This document shows, piece after piece, positions 29,242-37,595 of a stretch of DNA of 38,299 bases (position 1 is the stretch's first letter; every line of letters begins with the position of its first letter). The notes beneath the pieces are model-generated. The model searched no databases. It saw only the letters and a program-made list of their open reading frames with translations, and had not been told where the DNA came from. The position numbers were made by a program, and so were the translations under genes. Source of the DNA: Candidatus Acinetobacter avistercoris (GTDB lineage: Bacteria > Pseudomonadota > Gammaproteobacteria > Pseudomonadales > Moraxellaceae); assembly GCA_018883945.1 (NCBI GenBank), contig JAHLFF010000218.1:1-38299 (forward strand), in the 5' to 3' direction.

Positions 29242-29269
29242 ATGACAATTTAATAACCATTTTTATAAT
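29242..29269 (+). promoter_or_regulatory. candidate sigma70 promoter for the YjgN/M48 pair
   Basis: ATGACA (29242-29247) and a perfect TATAAT (29264-29269) are separated by 16 bases. The first gene begins 23 bases downstream, giving a short leader. Confidence 0.55.
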
Positions 29270-29292
29270 GAATCATATTAGAGAATAATAAT

Positions 29293-30396
29293 ATGCAGCC
29301 TACTTCTGATACTCATCCATCAACCGACTTGCCCGATTCTAATGCACCATTTCCATTGTCGGATGCTGAATTTAATCAACCTGTTTATATGGGGCGAGAG
29401 TTTAAATTCCGATTCCATGGTAAAGCCATGGAGTATTTCGGTATTTGGATCGTCAATATTTTATTAACCATCGCTACACTGAGTCTATATGCGCCTTGGG
29501 CGAAAGTAAGACGCTTACGCTACTTCTATAATAACAGTGAATTTTTTCATCGTTTTTTTGATTTTACGGGTATACCCACTAAAATTTTAATTGGTCGTTT
29601 AATTGCATTAAGTATATGGGCTGTATTCGCAATTGCATCTTATATGGATATGGCGATTGCTGCTTTTGGTGTGTTGTTTATTTATTTGGCTATGCCTTGG
29701 CTGGTCCGTGCGACGGTTCGTTTTAATGCGCGAAATAGTAAGTTTGGAAATAGTCGGTTCTACTTTGAAGGGACCACGAAGCAAGCGTATATACAATTTT
29801 TTTATGCTGCATTGATTGTGATTTTTACGCTCGGCATTTTTAGTCCTGTGGCAATTTGGCTATATAAGCGCTATACCATCGATCATCTATATGTCGGGCA
29901 ACTCAAGTTTAAGTTAAATAACGACTGGCCCCAATATATGCGTGCTGTTTATGTACCTATTGTTATGTTTTGGGGCATTTTAGCACTCTGTTTGATTCTT
30001 TTATTCGTCACTGTATCTGGGCTGAACACCGATGTATTTTTAACGTCTATTATTTTCGCGGTTTACGCTGTGGGCTTACTTTTTATCGGTCCACTGATTC
30101 AAGCGAGAATTTTTATCACGACTTGGAGCAGCACAACGCTTAATAATAGTGAGTTTAAAACTGAAGCCAATCAATGGCGTTATGCTTGGATCGTGGCATC
30201 GAATTGGCTGGCTAAGATTTTTAGTCTAGGCATGTTATCGGCTTGGGCTGCCATTCGACTATACCGCTATCAAATTGAGTCATTAACACTGACTCTACAT
30301 GATGATCCAAACTTAATGATCAATATTGCTCAAAGCGATCACAATGCGATTGCTGAAGAAATTAGTGATATTTTTGATCTCGATATTTCACTTTAA
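29293..30396 (+). CDS. YjgN family (DUF898) inner-membrane protein
   Basis: A 367-residue polytopic membrane protein of the YjgN/DUF898 family; function unknown. The N-terminal 35 residues are acidic and polar and should be cytoplasmic. The family repeats follow, each with FRFHGKAMEYFGIWIVN-like or KFKLN...YMRAVY starts, hydrophobic helices and APWAKVRRLRYFYNN / ARIFITTWSSTTLNNSEF segments. About six to eight membrane segments are visible. It is 15 bases upstream of an M48 peptidase gene and behind a good promoter, so the two are probably one operon. Confidence 0.85.
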   Translation: MQPTSDTHPSTDLPDSNAPFPLSDAEFNQPVYMGREFKFRFHGKAMEYFGIWIVNILLTIATLSLYAPWAKVRRLRYFYNNSEFFHRFFDFTGIPTKILIGRLIALSIWAVFAIASYMDMAIAAFGVLFIYLAMPWLVRATVRFNARNSKFGNSRFYFEGTTKQAYIQFFYAALIVIFTLGIFSPVAIWLYKRYTIDHLYVGQLKFKLNNDWPQYMRAVYVPIVMFWGILALCLILLFVTVSGLNTDVFLTSIIFAVYAVGLLFIGPLIQARIFITTWSSTTLNNSEFKTEANQWRYAWIVASNWLAKIFSLGMLSAWAAIRLYRYQIESLTLTLHDDPNLMINIAQSDHNAIAEEISDIFDLDISL

Positions 30397-30411
30397 ATCG
30401 GAGTTTAGAAA

Positions 30412-31446
30412 TTGAAGCAATCTGTTTCTGTTATTTACTACGATGGGGTGATTTCTAAGCCCTATGAAGCCAGTATGCAGTATGTTGATGACGAACATAT
30501 TGTGGTGAGATATCAAGACAATGGTGTTTGGAAGAGCCAACGTTATCATGCTGACCAAATGACTTTATTGGGTACGATTGGACAGCGTAATCCGATTATC
30601 GAGTTGGAAAATGATGCTCGAATTGAATTGCAGCAGCAAGTTTTACCCGAGTGGGTGCCTGTAGAGCATAAAAGCTTTCACCATAAAGTTTGGAAACTTG
30701 AGCGCACGCCATCACTAATTATTTTTAGTGTGATCTTTGTTTTGGCACTAGGTTTTGCGGTCATTAAATGGGGGGTTCCATCCGCATCAAAAATGATTGC
30801 ATTCCAGTTGCCTGAAAATACGTTAAATCGCATTGGTGGACAGGCTGAAGAATATCTCGAGAAGTATACTGAAGTTACTCAGCTTCCTCAGATACGCCAA
30901 GATCAAATCCGTGCACAGTATTTAAAGTTAGTTGCAGAAAATAAACCAGCCACATTAAAATTTCGTGGTGGAGGTGAGCTGGGTGCAAATGCTTTGGCTC
31001 TCCCAAACAACACCATTATATTGACTGATGAATTGGTTCATTTGGCAAAAAATGATGATGAGTTGATCGGGGTGTTGGCTCACGAACAAGGGCATTTGTT
31101 ATATCGGCATAGTTTACAACAAGCTTTGTCAAGCTTAGGTTTTAGCGTGCTTTATATCGCGATTACGGGTGACAGTTCAGACCTTATGACCACTTTACCA
31201 ATTGCACTAGTGAGTGCCGGTTATTCGCGTAAATTTGAACGACAATCCGATTTGTATGCACTTGAACTGATGCACCGTAAACAATTAGCAACCTCAAACT
31301 TTGCAAACTTCTTACAGAGAATGAGTGAAAAAGCGGAAGAGGATGAGGATCAAGCCGTTTGGTTAAAAGGCTTATCGAGTCATCCTGCAACCAAAGAAAG
31401 AATAAAAATGGTTCGTGATTTTCAGCTGGAACATTCTTCAAAATAA
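30412..31446 (+). CDS. M48 family membrane metallopeptidase
   Basis: A 344-residue zinc peptidase. Residues 1-95 form a beta-rich domain (VIYYDGVISKPYEA...). One membrane segment lies at about 98-120. The catalytic domain has HEQGH at 224-228 and a likely third ligand Glu in SRKFERQSD. This is the M48C-like arrangement seen in small membrane proteases, which often act in envelope quality control. The start is TTG at 30412 with a CGGAG site eight bases upstream. Translation probably follows that of the YjgN-like gene 15 bases upstream. Confidence 0.87.
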   Translation: MKQSVSVIYYDGVISKPYEASMQYVDDEHIVVRYQDNGVWKSQRYHADQMTLLGTIGQRNPIIELENDARIELQQQVLPEWVPVEHKSFHHKVWKLERTPSLIIFSVIFVLALGFAVIKWGVPSASKMIAFQLPENTLNRIGGQAEEYLEKYTEVTQLPQIRQDQIRAQYLKLVAENKPATLKFRGGGELGANALALPNNTIILTDELVHLAKNDDELIGVLAHEQGHLLYRHSLQQALSSLGFSVLYIAITGDSSDLMTTLPIALVSAGYSRKFERQSDLYALELMHRKQLATSNFANFLQRMSEKAEEDEDQAVWLKGLSSHPATKERIKMVRDFQLEHSSK

Positions 31447-31454
31447 AACATTAA

Positions 31455-31489
31455 AGCCATCGTTTTGATTGTGTATCAATGCGATGGCT
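31455..31489 (+). terminator. hairpin downstream of the M48 gene, possible terminator
   Basis: AGCCATCG (31455-31462) pairs with CGATGGCT (31482-31489), with a small inner stem (GAT/ATC). The T-rich tract begins about 11 bases later, so termination may be weak. Confidence 0.45.
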
Positions 31490-31526
31490 CTCAATAAAAT
31501 TTTTTTCAATTTCATATGGTATTAAT

Positions 31527-31805
31527 TCAAGCGGTATGAGTCCAATTCGCTTGAAATTCTTGTTGTGCCATACGATTTAAATGGTCTAGCACCACATTTT
31601 CCAGATTCGTATTGTCTGCATCATCAGTAATAATTTGAACCAATAACTGATCACTTTGTGCCGTGAGCACGATTGTTGCTTTTGGCATAAAGATACTGAA
31701 TTGATCTTCATTTTCTGCCACTTCGAATTTATGCTTCCAATGATTGAGCAAGCGTTTAGCGATCCGTTTAGCTTCTAGGATCGCAATATTCGCTGAACTT
31801 TTCAT
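31527..31805 (-). CDS. DUF2218 family protein
   Basis: A small protein of about 92 residues of the DUF2218 family, function unknown. The recognisable pattern is an N-terminal A-N-I-A-I-L-E-A-K-R stretch, then LLNHWKHKFEV, an antiparallel beta core and the C-terminal LDHLNRMAQQE helix. The frame opens at 31838, but ATG at 31805 matches the usual start of the family. The Shine-Dalgarno is weak at both. It is transcribed away from rpe. Confidence 0.78.
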   Translation of the reverse strand: MKSSANIAILEAKRIAKRLLNHWKHKFEVAENEDQFSIFMPKATIVLTAQSDQLLVQIITDDADNTNLENVVLDHLNRMAQQEFQANWTHTA

Positions 31806-31967
31806 AGATATGTACTCATCAATATTTTTATTGAGCATGAGCTTAACAGACTTAACTTATCTTTGCCTTAAGATCTATAGAACACAGCTTTGCAGAAACT
31901 GAATTCAACAGAGTAGTGGACTGATGATTAAAATGATCGGATTGAAAATAATAACGAGGTCTAAGTT

Positions 31968-31976
31968 TGTTATAAT
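31968..31976 (+). promoter_or_regulatory. extended -10 promoter for rpe
   Basis: TGTTATAAT is a perfect extended -10 element (TG-N-TATAAT) about 39 bases before the rpe start. No good -35 lies at the usual distance, as is common for extended -10 promoters. Confidence 0.5.
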
Positions 31977-32014
31977 CATGCTATTCAATACACAACTCTG
32001 AGCAAGGTTCTGTC

Positions 32015-32701
32015 ATGTCCAAGCCATTTTTAATCGCACCTTCTATTTTGTCTGCAGATTTTGCCCGTTTAGGTGAAGAAGTTGAAAATGTTTTAGCAGC
32101 TGGTGCTGATGTCGTACATTTCGATGTGATGGACAATCACTATGTACCTAATCTGACTTTCGGTGCAGGTGTATGTAAGGCATTAAAAAAATATGGTATT
32201 CAAGCCCCGATTGACGTGCATTTAATGGTATCTCCAGTAGATCGTATGATTGGCGATTTTATTGAAGCAGGCGCAGACATTATTACCTTCCATCCAGAGG
32301 CCTCAGATCATATCGATCGTTCATTACAATTGATCAAGGCGGGTGGTGCAAAAGCAGGTTTAGTGTTTAATCCTGCAACACCGCTACATTATCTAGACTA
32401 TGTTTTAGATAAAGTAGATCAAATTTTATTGATGAGCGTAAACCCTGGTTTTGGTGGTCAAAAGTTTATCCCGATGACTTTAGATAAGTTACGCCAAGCA
32501 CGTCAATTGATTGATGCATCAGGCCGAGATATTCGTTTAGAAGTTGATGGTGGCGTGACGCCTGCAAATATTCGTGCAATCGCTGAAGCGGGTGCAGATA
32601 TGTTTGTGGCTGGTTCGGCTATTTTTGGTAAACCTGATTATAAATCTGTGATTGATGAAATGCGTTTAGAATTGTCAAAAGTAGGTTCAGTCGAGCTATA
32701 G
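32015..32701 (+). CDS. rpe: ribulose-phosphate 3-epimerase
   Basis: A 228-residue TIM-barrel enzyme that interconverts ribulose 5-phosphate and xylulose 5-phosphate in the pentose phosphate pathway. All landmark segments are visible: [17 protein letters not shown] at the N-terminus, [18 protein letters not shown] with the metal-site His and Asp, [28 protein letters not shown] and LEVDGGV with the second catalytic Asp. The normal partner gph is not downstream here; a terminator and a long gap follow. Confidence 0.96.
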   Translation: MSKPFLIAPSILSADFARLGEEVENVLAAGADVVHFDVMDNHYVPNLTFGAGVCKALKKYGIQAPIDVHLMVSPVDRMIGDFIEAGADIITFHPEASDHIDRSLQLIKAGGAKAGLVFNPATPLHYLDYVLDKVDQILLMSVNPGFGGQKFIPMTLDKLRQARQLIDASGRDIRLEVDGGVTPANIRAIAEAGADMFVAGSAIFGKPDYKSVIDEMRLELSKVGSVEL

Positions 32702-33387
32702 TAAATATTGAATTAACACTCAAGATCTGTGGGTAACTTTGTGGTTAAGTTTGTAGATATCTATGTTGATAACACATGGGATAAGTTGGGTATTAATTAA
32801 GCTGTTGTGTTTGAATGGATTATTAATTAGACTAAATTTGTATAAAAAGGACTCAATTGAGTCCTTTTTTTTTATTTTTTTGAATATATAACTCACAGTG
32901 AATCATGATTCAAAGGCTTCAGAATTTGACTTTTCAGCCGCTTAAAAAATAACAAATAGATTTCGAATGATCATTTTGGGCCTGAAATTTTTATGCACAC
33001 TATGAATGAAAAATTCGGCTAATGAGCATATCTAATTCTTAGTTATCCTAATTTTGATGTTCAAATGAATTTAAATAAATATTTTAATGTTTTTTTTGAG
33101 GAATGAGTTTAGAACAGAAAGCTTTAGCACGAGTATTAAATTAACAATTCAGATCTATTAAAATTTAGATTTTCATTCATGATAAGTCGGAATTGATCTT
33201 AATGAACTATTAAGTTGGGTGATGTGGTTGATTGTTTTATATGGACCACTCATTTCAATTAACAATTTAAATCGCCTAGTAGTATTACTGGCTCACATCA
33301 ATAGTATGATTTATTCTAAATGCGCTGAAAATGTATTATTCACTAACTACGTGATGTTGTTCAAAAACCCCAAGGACTGAATTTGAT
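32702..33387. other. long AT-rich intergenic region between rpe and the copper cluster
   Basis: About 690 bases without a supported gene. It contains the rpe terminator at 32844-32873. The rest is AT-rich and has stop codons in all frames at short intervals. I see no tRNA, insertion-sequence end or convincing promoter, although the promoter and any CopR/CusR-type operator for the copper genes should lie in its right half. Confidence 0.6.
32844..32873 (+). terminator. rho-independent terminator downstream of rpe
   Basis: AAAAAGGACTC (32844-32854) pairs with GAGTCCTTTTT (32859-32869) around an AATT loop and continues into more T residues. Confidence 0.88.
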
Positions 33388-33921
33388 TTGAGCTTTTTGC
33401 ATCGGCACAGAAAACAGCGTTGCTTCATCATTCTCATCGTTTTGATTATGGGCTGGAGTAGTATTGTTCTCGCACAAGCACAATCTTTACTTTCAATGAT
33501 GAGTCCTATAAGCAACGTCTTACATACTTCGGTTGCAGAGAATCAAGACAAACCAGAGCGTCAATCCATTGCTGCGAATGTGAGAGCAGACTGTTATGAT
33601 GCGGCTTTAAACCCTAAATCAGCGCTGTCCAATCAACATAGCTCGCAAAAAAATATTCTACATGAGCATCATGGTTCTTTGCGTTTAGAACATGATGTCT
33701 TAGATTCAAAAAAACACTGTCAAAATAATCACATTACGCTATCTAAAACCCAATGTAATGATTGTGCACAAATGAGCTGTCAAAGCTTAGTTACATTGGT
33801 AAATACGCAAAATTTGCAATTTGAGTTTTCGAATCAAAATATAGAGACCTTATACCCGCAATATTTTGCCCAAAATTTAATCGGCTTTTGGCAAGAAATC
33901 TTACGTCCTCCTAAAACTTAA
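33388..33921 (+). CDS. small exported Cys/His-rich protein at the head of the copper cluster
   Basis: A 177-residue protein that I do not recognise firmly. Residues 6-29 form a basic start and hydrophobic signal ending VLAQA. The mature part is rich in His and has a Cys cluster (KTQCNDCAQMSCQS: C-x2-C-x4-C), plus Met-rich MMSP. It ends QEILRPPKT, a Pro-rich end similar to the small DUF2946/CopL-like proteins found beside copper-resistance genes. This suggests a copper-binding periplasmic or surface role (inference). The start is TTG at 33388 with an AAGGA site about 11 bases upstream. copA follows after 53 bases. Confidence 0.65.
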   Translation: MSFLHRHRKQRCFIILIVLIMGWSSIVLAQAQSLLSMMSPISNVLHTSVAENQDKPERQSIAANVRADCYDAALNPKSALSNQHSSQKNILHEHHGSLRLEHDVLDSKKHCQNNHITLSKTQCNDCAQMSCQSLVTLVNTQNLQFEFSNQNIETLYPQYFAQNLIGFWQEILRPPKT

Positions 33922-33974
33922 CTTATTTCCAAAAAATTCATTTTGCACAATTTTTTGCACAATAAGGTTAAGTC

Positions 33975-35924
33975 ATGTCTAAATATTTTAAATACAGCCT
34001 ACTTATCGGGCTATATCTTTTCAACTGTAATATAGCGATTGCACAAGTTCGCGAATATAAATTACATATTGCCGAATCATCCATCAATTTGACTGGAAAA
34101 ACAGTCAAAAAAATCACCGTAAATGGGGAGTTTCCAGCGCCTAAACTTGAATTTGAAGAAGGTGATGAAGCGATTATTCACGTATACAATCATCTTAAAA
34201 ACCAAGACTCTTCGATCCATTGGCATGGTTTATTGTTGCCTGGATTAATGGATGGAGTACCTGGTTTCAATGGGTTTAAGGGCATTAAACCAAATGAACA
34301 TTTTGTCTATCGTTTTAAAGTCCGACAAAGTGGAACCTACTGGTATCACGCCCATTCGAAAGGTCAAGAGCAAGACGGTTTGTATGGTGCTTTGGTGATA
34401 TATCCAAAAGGAAACAAATCGCTAGCTGAACATGAGAAAACACAGCGTGATTATGTGGTCATGCTTTCCGATTTTCATGAGTCGAGTAGTCAGCAAATTA
34501 TGCGTAACTTAAAAAAATCTGCTGAATTTTATCAAGATCAGAGAGAAACTGTTTTTGACGTAATGCAACAGATACAACGTAAGGGTTTGAAGTCGACATG
34601 GCAAGATCGAAGCATGTGGAATCAAATGCGTATGCTAAAAACCGATCTTTCTGATGTGAGTGGTTATACCTTTTTGATCAATGGTCAAACGAACCAACAG
34701 TATTGGACAGGTGTTTTTGAAGCACATGAAAAAGTAAGATTACGATTTATCAATGCATCAGCAATGTCATTTTTTGACGTCAATATACCTAATTTAAAAA
34801 TGACTGTGGTGAGTGCAGATGGACAACCGATTGAACCAGTTACCGTAGATGAGTTTCGAATAGGTGCTGCCGAAACCTATGATGTGATTATTGAACCCAA
34901 GGCAATGCATTATCAGATTCAGGCAGAGTCAATCGATCGATCTGGTTTTGCAATCGGTCTATTACAGCGTCACGATGAAACAAGCAAAAAAATATCAAAT
35001 AAAGAACAGATAAAAAAATATCAAATAAATATACCGAAAAGTCGCGCTCGAGCTCTACTAACCATGGAAGATATGGGGCATGGAGAATCAGATCAACATA
35101 GACATGAGAGTGGCAATTATGATGTAGAAATTGAAAAACCGCAGCGCATTTCGCAATTGGAAATGGACTCTCCAAACCATCCAAAAATGGATGTGAAAGA
35201 GAGCTCTTCTAAGGACAAGCAAGAAACAATAGTAAATCATGAATATAATCAGAGTTCTTCTGATCGTGTTAAGCATAAAATGAAAGATCAATCAGCGGAT
35301 CAGATCAGTCAATTCAATACTCATGCGCATTTATCTCAAATCAGTACTCCAGATTCACATTCAAATGATGCATCTCCAACTTTGGATACTGTGCAAGGTT
35401 GGGCAAATGCTGATACACCCACTGGACATAAAGCCTTGCAATATAGTGATTTGCGTATACTGGGAACTCAGACAGATTTAAGACCTGCAACGCGAGAATT
35501 GGAAATTCGTTTAGGTGGGACTATGGAGCGATATATTTGGACCATCAATGGTAAAAAATTTAATGAAGCACAACCTTTGCATGTCAGGTATGGCGAACGG
35601 ATTCGTTTAAAATTTATCAATGAAAGTATGATGGCGCATCCAATGCATTTACATGGCATGTTTATGCAATTAGAAAATGGCCAAAGTGTCAGTAAAATTC
35701 CCAATAAACATACAGTTGTTGTTGCTCCGGGCAAAACAGTCACCGCACTCTTAACCGCAGATGAATTGGGCGAATGGGCAATTCATTGTCATTTGTTATA
35801 TCACATGACAGCTGGAATGATGACCAAGCTTATCGTTGCGAATGTAGAAGGAGACGCTCTAAGTCAGCCTCTTCCTTTCAAGCACTCTAAAAGTGACGAT
35901 GGAGAGCTGCATGAACATCACTAA
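33975..35924 (+). CDS. copA: copper-resistance multicopper oxidase CopA (PcoA type)
   Basis: A 649-residue periplasmic multicopper oxidase that probably oxidises Cu(I) and confers copper tolerance. All four copper-ligand blocks are visible: HWHGLLLPG, WYHAHSKGQ, HPMHLHGMF, and HCHLLYHMTAGM, the last with the type 1 Cys and axial Met. A Met/His-rich insert spans about residues 364-475 before the last cupredoxin domain. The N-terminus (MSKYFKYSLLIGLYLFN...IAIAQ) is a Sec-type signal peptide with no twin-arginine motif, which is unusual for this family. It overlaps copB by 14 bases. The name refers to the oxidase, not the P-type ATPase also called CopA. Confidence 0.93.
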   Translation: MSKYFKYSLLIGLYLFNCNIAIAQVREYKLHIAESSINLTGKTVKKITVNGEFPAPKLEFEEGDEAIIHVYNHLKNQDSSIHWHGLLLPGLMDGVPGFNGFKGIKPNEHFVYRFKVRQSGTYWYHAHSKGQEQDGLYGALVIYPKGNKSLAEHEKTQRDYVVMLSDFHESSSQQIMRNLKKSAEFYQDQRETVFDVMQQIQRKGLKSTWQDRSMWNQMRMLKTDLSDVSGYTFLINGQTNQQYWTGVFEAHEKVRLRFINASAMSFFDVNIPNLKMTVVSADGQPIEPVTVDEFRIGAAETYDVIIEPKAMHYQIQAESIDRSGFAIGLLQRHDETSKKISNKEQIKKYQINIPKSRARALLTMEDMGHGESDQHRHESGNYDVEIEKPQRISQLEMDSPNHPKMDVKESSSKDKQETIVNHEYNQSSSDRVKHKMKDQSADQISQFNTHAHLSQISTPDSHSNDASPTLDTVQGWANADTPTGHKALQYSDLRILGTQTDLRPATRELEIRLGGTMERYIWTINGKKFNEAQPLHVRYGERIRLKFINESMMAHPMHLHGMFMQLENGQSVSKIPNKHTVVVAPGKTVTALLTADELGEWAIHCHLLYHMTAGMMTKLIVANVEGDALSQPLPFKHSKSDDGELHEHH

Positions 35925-36762
35925 ACCAATAGTTATATCCTTATCACTCGTTAAAACTAAAACGGGATTTAAAGCGATTCTCTCTGGATCATTGTTGTTG
36001 ATCAATAGTTTTGTATTTGCCCAAACTGGCAGCGATCATATTGAACATCCCTCATTAAATACCGATCGTGTGTTGAGTCATTCTGATCATTCTAAGGATA
36101 CAAATCATTTTAATGATCACGGTGGACAAATTTATCAATCCACTGAGATTAATCAAACGGGTGTTCTAAACGAGAATGGTGACGTAGGGTTCAAAGTAGA
36201 CTTGGAGACGCGTGTAGGTACAGATGAAAATAAAATTTTTATAAAATATCATGGGATAAAAGCAGAGTCTGAATCTTTTGAATTTGATACGAAGCTTTTA
36301 TACAGTAGGAGTATTAGTGATTTTTGGGATGCTCAGCTAGGATTGCAGTATAGCTCTCAACATGACAAAAAACGCAATGATGATCATTGGAAGGTAGTTC
36401 TAGGGCTGCATGGATTAGCGCCTTATTTTTTTGAAAATAATGTATATCTATATCTAGGTAAAGAGCAGCAAGTGTCATTGGCCTGGGAAATTGAGCGAGA
36501 TTTTTTATTGACTCAAAAGTTCATTCTTAAACCTTTTTTTAACGCAGATTTGGTGCTCAGTGATCAATCTGAGCAAGCCAAAAAAAAAGGATTTGAGTCA
36601 GCAGCGTTGGGTTTAGAAGTTCGCTATGAAATCACTAAAAAATTGATGCCTTATGCAAGCATTGAATATGCCTATAAGCAGTCAACCTTGGAGAAAAATA
36701 TGCAGCATCAAATCTCTCAGAAAAACTGGCTTTATGGTCTAGGTTTAAGGTTGAAGTTTTAA
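35911..36762 (+). CDS. copB: outer-membrane copper-resistance protein CopB
   Basis: A predicted outer-membrane beta-barrel of about 283 residues and the usual partner of CopA. A signal peptide ends around FVFAQ (about residue 38). A His-rich stretch follows (DHIEHP, HSDHSKDTNHFNDHGG). The barrel then runs through strands such as VGFKVDLETRVGTDENKIFIKYHG and ends LYGLGLRLKF with a terminal Phe. It is shorter than many CopB proteins because the Met/His repeats are brief. ATG at 35911 is chosen over the open frame from 35893 because GGAG lies six bases upstream. The overlap with copA indicates coupled translation. Confidence 0.88.
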   Translation: MNITKPIVISLSLVKTKTGFKAILSGSLLLINSFVFAQTGSDHIEHPSLNTDRVLSHSDHSKDTNHFNDHGGQIYQSTEINQTGVLNENGDVGFKVDLETRVGTDENKIFIKYHGIKAESESFEFDTKLLYSRSISDFWDAQLGLQYSSQHDKKRNDDHWKVVLGLHGLAPYFFENNVYLYLGKEQQVSLAWEIERDFLLTQKFILKPFFNADLVLSDQSEQAKKKGFESAALGLEVRYEITKKLMPYASIEYAYKQSTLEKNMQHQISQKNWLYGLGLRLKF

Positions 36763-36955
36763 GATTGAAATTTTAATATCAATTTTGATCTTATAAATTT
36801 AATCGATTAAGATGAGAGGTCAGGACTTAAAAACTTAAGTTTTATGTGCTTTTAACCAGCTGTTTTTAATGAATTAAGAGCAGCTGTTAAAATTTATCTT
36901 TAAATATAAAATGTAAGCTTAGTAAAGCATTAAGTAAAATTGTGTTGAATGAACT

Positions 36956-36984
36956 TTGAATTGCATCACGCTTTTTGCTATTAT
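36956..36984 (+). promoter_or_regulatory. candidate promoter of the gdx leader
   Basis: TTGAAT (36956-36961) and TATTAT (36979-36984) are separated by 17 bases, and TGC precedes the -10 as an extended element. Transcription would start near 36991, about 80 bases before the first riboswitch hairpin. Confidence 0.45.
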
Positions 36985-37073
36985 TTTATTCAGACAAGTA
37001 TTTGAACTAGACATTATCTCATTAGATAACTTTTCAACAAATGAATAACATCTCTAAAAATATTTGATCTGGA

Positions 37074-37258
37074 CAAGAGGGGGAACGACCTCCCTTGATT
37101 TTCATAATTCTGGTTTAGCGATGTCGTTGTGAATTTGATGAGCTTCTATTTTATATAGTTGCCTTAAGCAAAGCGCTTCAATATTCGTCATTATCCATAG
37201 ATTAAAAATCAAGAAAAAACGTCAGGACGACCTGACTCAATGATTTTATTTGGAGTCG
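37074..37258 (+). promoter_or_regulatory. guanidine-II (mini-ykkC) riboswitch candidate upstream of gdx
   Basis: Two hairpins display the ACGA loop of this class. The second, 37221-37236, is a perfect six-pair stem GTCAGG / CCTGAC closing ACGA with GG-CC flanks. The first, 37074-37097, pairs CAAG with CTTG and a G-rich stem with a C-rich strand around AACGA; it is imperfect, with a bulge and one extra loop A. The 123-base linker is long for the class. GACTC (37234-37238) overlaps the second stem and can pair with GAGTC (37253-37257) in the Shine-Dalgarno, so ligand-stabilised stem 2 would free the ribosome binding site. The downstream gene is a guanidinium exporter, as expected. Confidence 0.75.
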
Positions 37259-37263
37259 CCGTT

Positions 37264-37581
37264 ATGGCTTGGATCGTTCTTTTATTTGCAGGTTTTTTTG
37301 AAATTATTTGGGCATATTCGATGAAAATGTCCGATGGATTTACCAAACTTACCCCAAGCGTTATTACTATATTTTTTATGATTTTAAGTTTTGGTCTTCT
37401 CGCATATGCCATGAAAACCTTACCTTTAGGTACAGCGTATACGATTTGGACTGGTATTGGTGCGATAGGCTCATTCTTGGTCGGTATCTTTATTCTAAAT
37501 GAGCCAGCAACAGCAATGCGTATGTTCGCTGCGGTATTGATTGTTTCAGGATTGGTTTTAATGAAACTGTCTTCAACATAA
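37264..37581 (+). CDS. gdx: guanidinium exporter Gdx (SugE), SMR family
   Basis: A small multidrug resistance family protein of 105 residues with four membrane helices. SugE/Gdx-type features are visible: MAWIVLLFAGFFEIIWAYSMK with the essential Glu in helix 1, TLPLGTAYTIWTGIGAIGS and GIFILNEPATAMRM. These mark the guanidinium/H+ antiporter subgroup rather than EmrE-like drug pumps, and the riboswitch upstream agrees. The frame opens at 37240, but ATG at 37264 with GGAG eight bases upstream gives the standard N-terminus. It acts in the inner membrane as a dimer. Confidence 0.94.
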   Translation: MAWIVLLFAGFFEIIWAYSMKMSDGFTKLTPSVITIFFMILSFGLLAYAMKTLPLGTAYTIWTGIGAIGSFLVGIFILNEPATAMRMFAAVLIVSGLVLMKLSST

Positions 37582-37595
37582 TGAGAATTGTAATT

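Noticed and set aside
34888..35291. minus-strand ORFs inside the copA Met/His-rich insert
   Set aside because: They lie opposite a low-complexity part of an intact gene and show no family features.
36855..36895. CAGCTGTT repeats downstream of copB as a terminator
   Set aside because: The arms pair with one mismatch and no T tract follows; the core CAGCTG is self-complementary, so the match is weak evidence.
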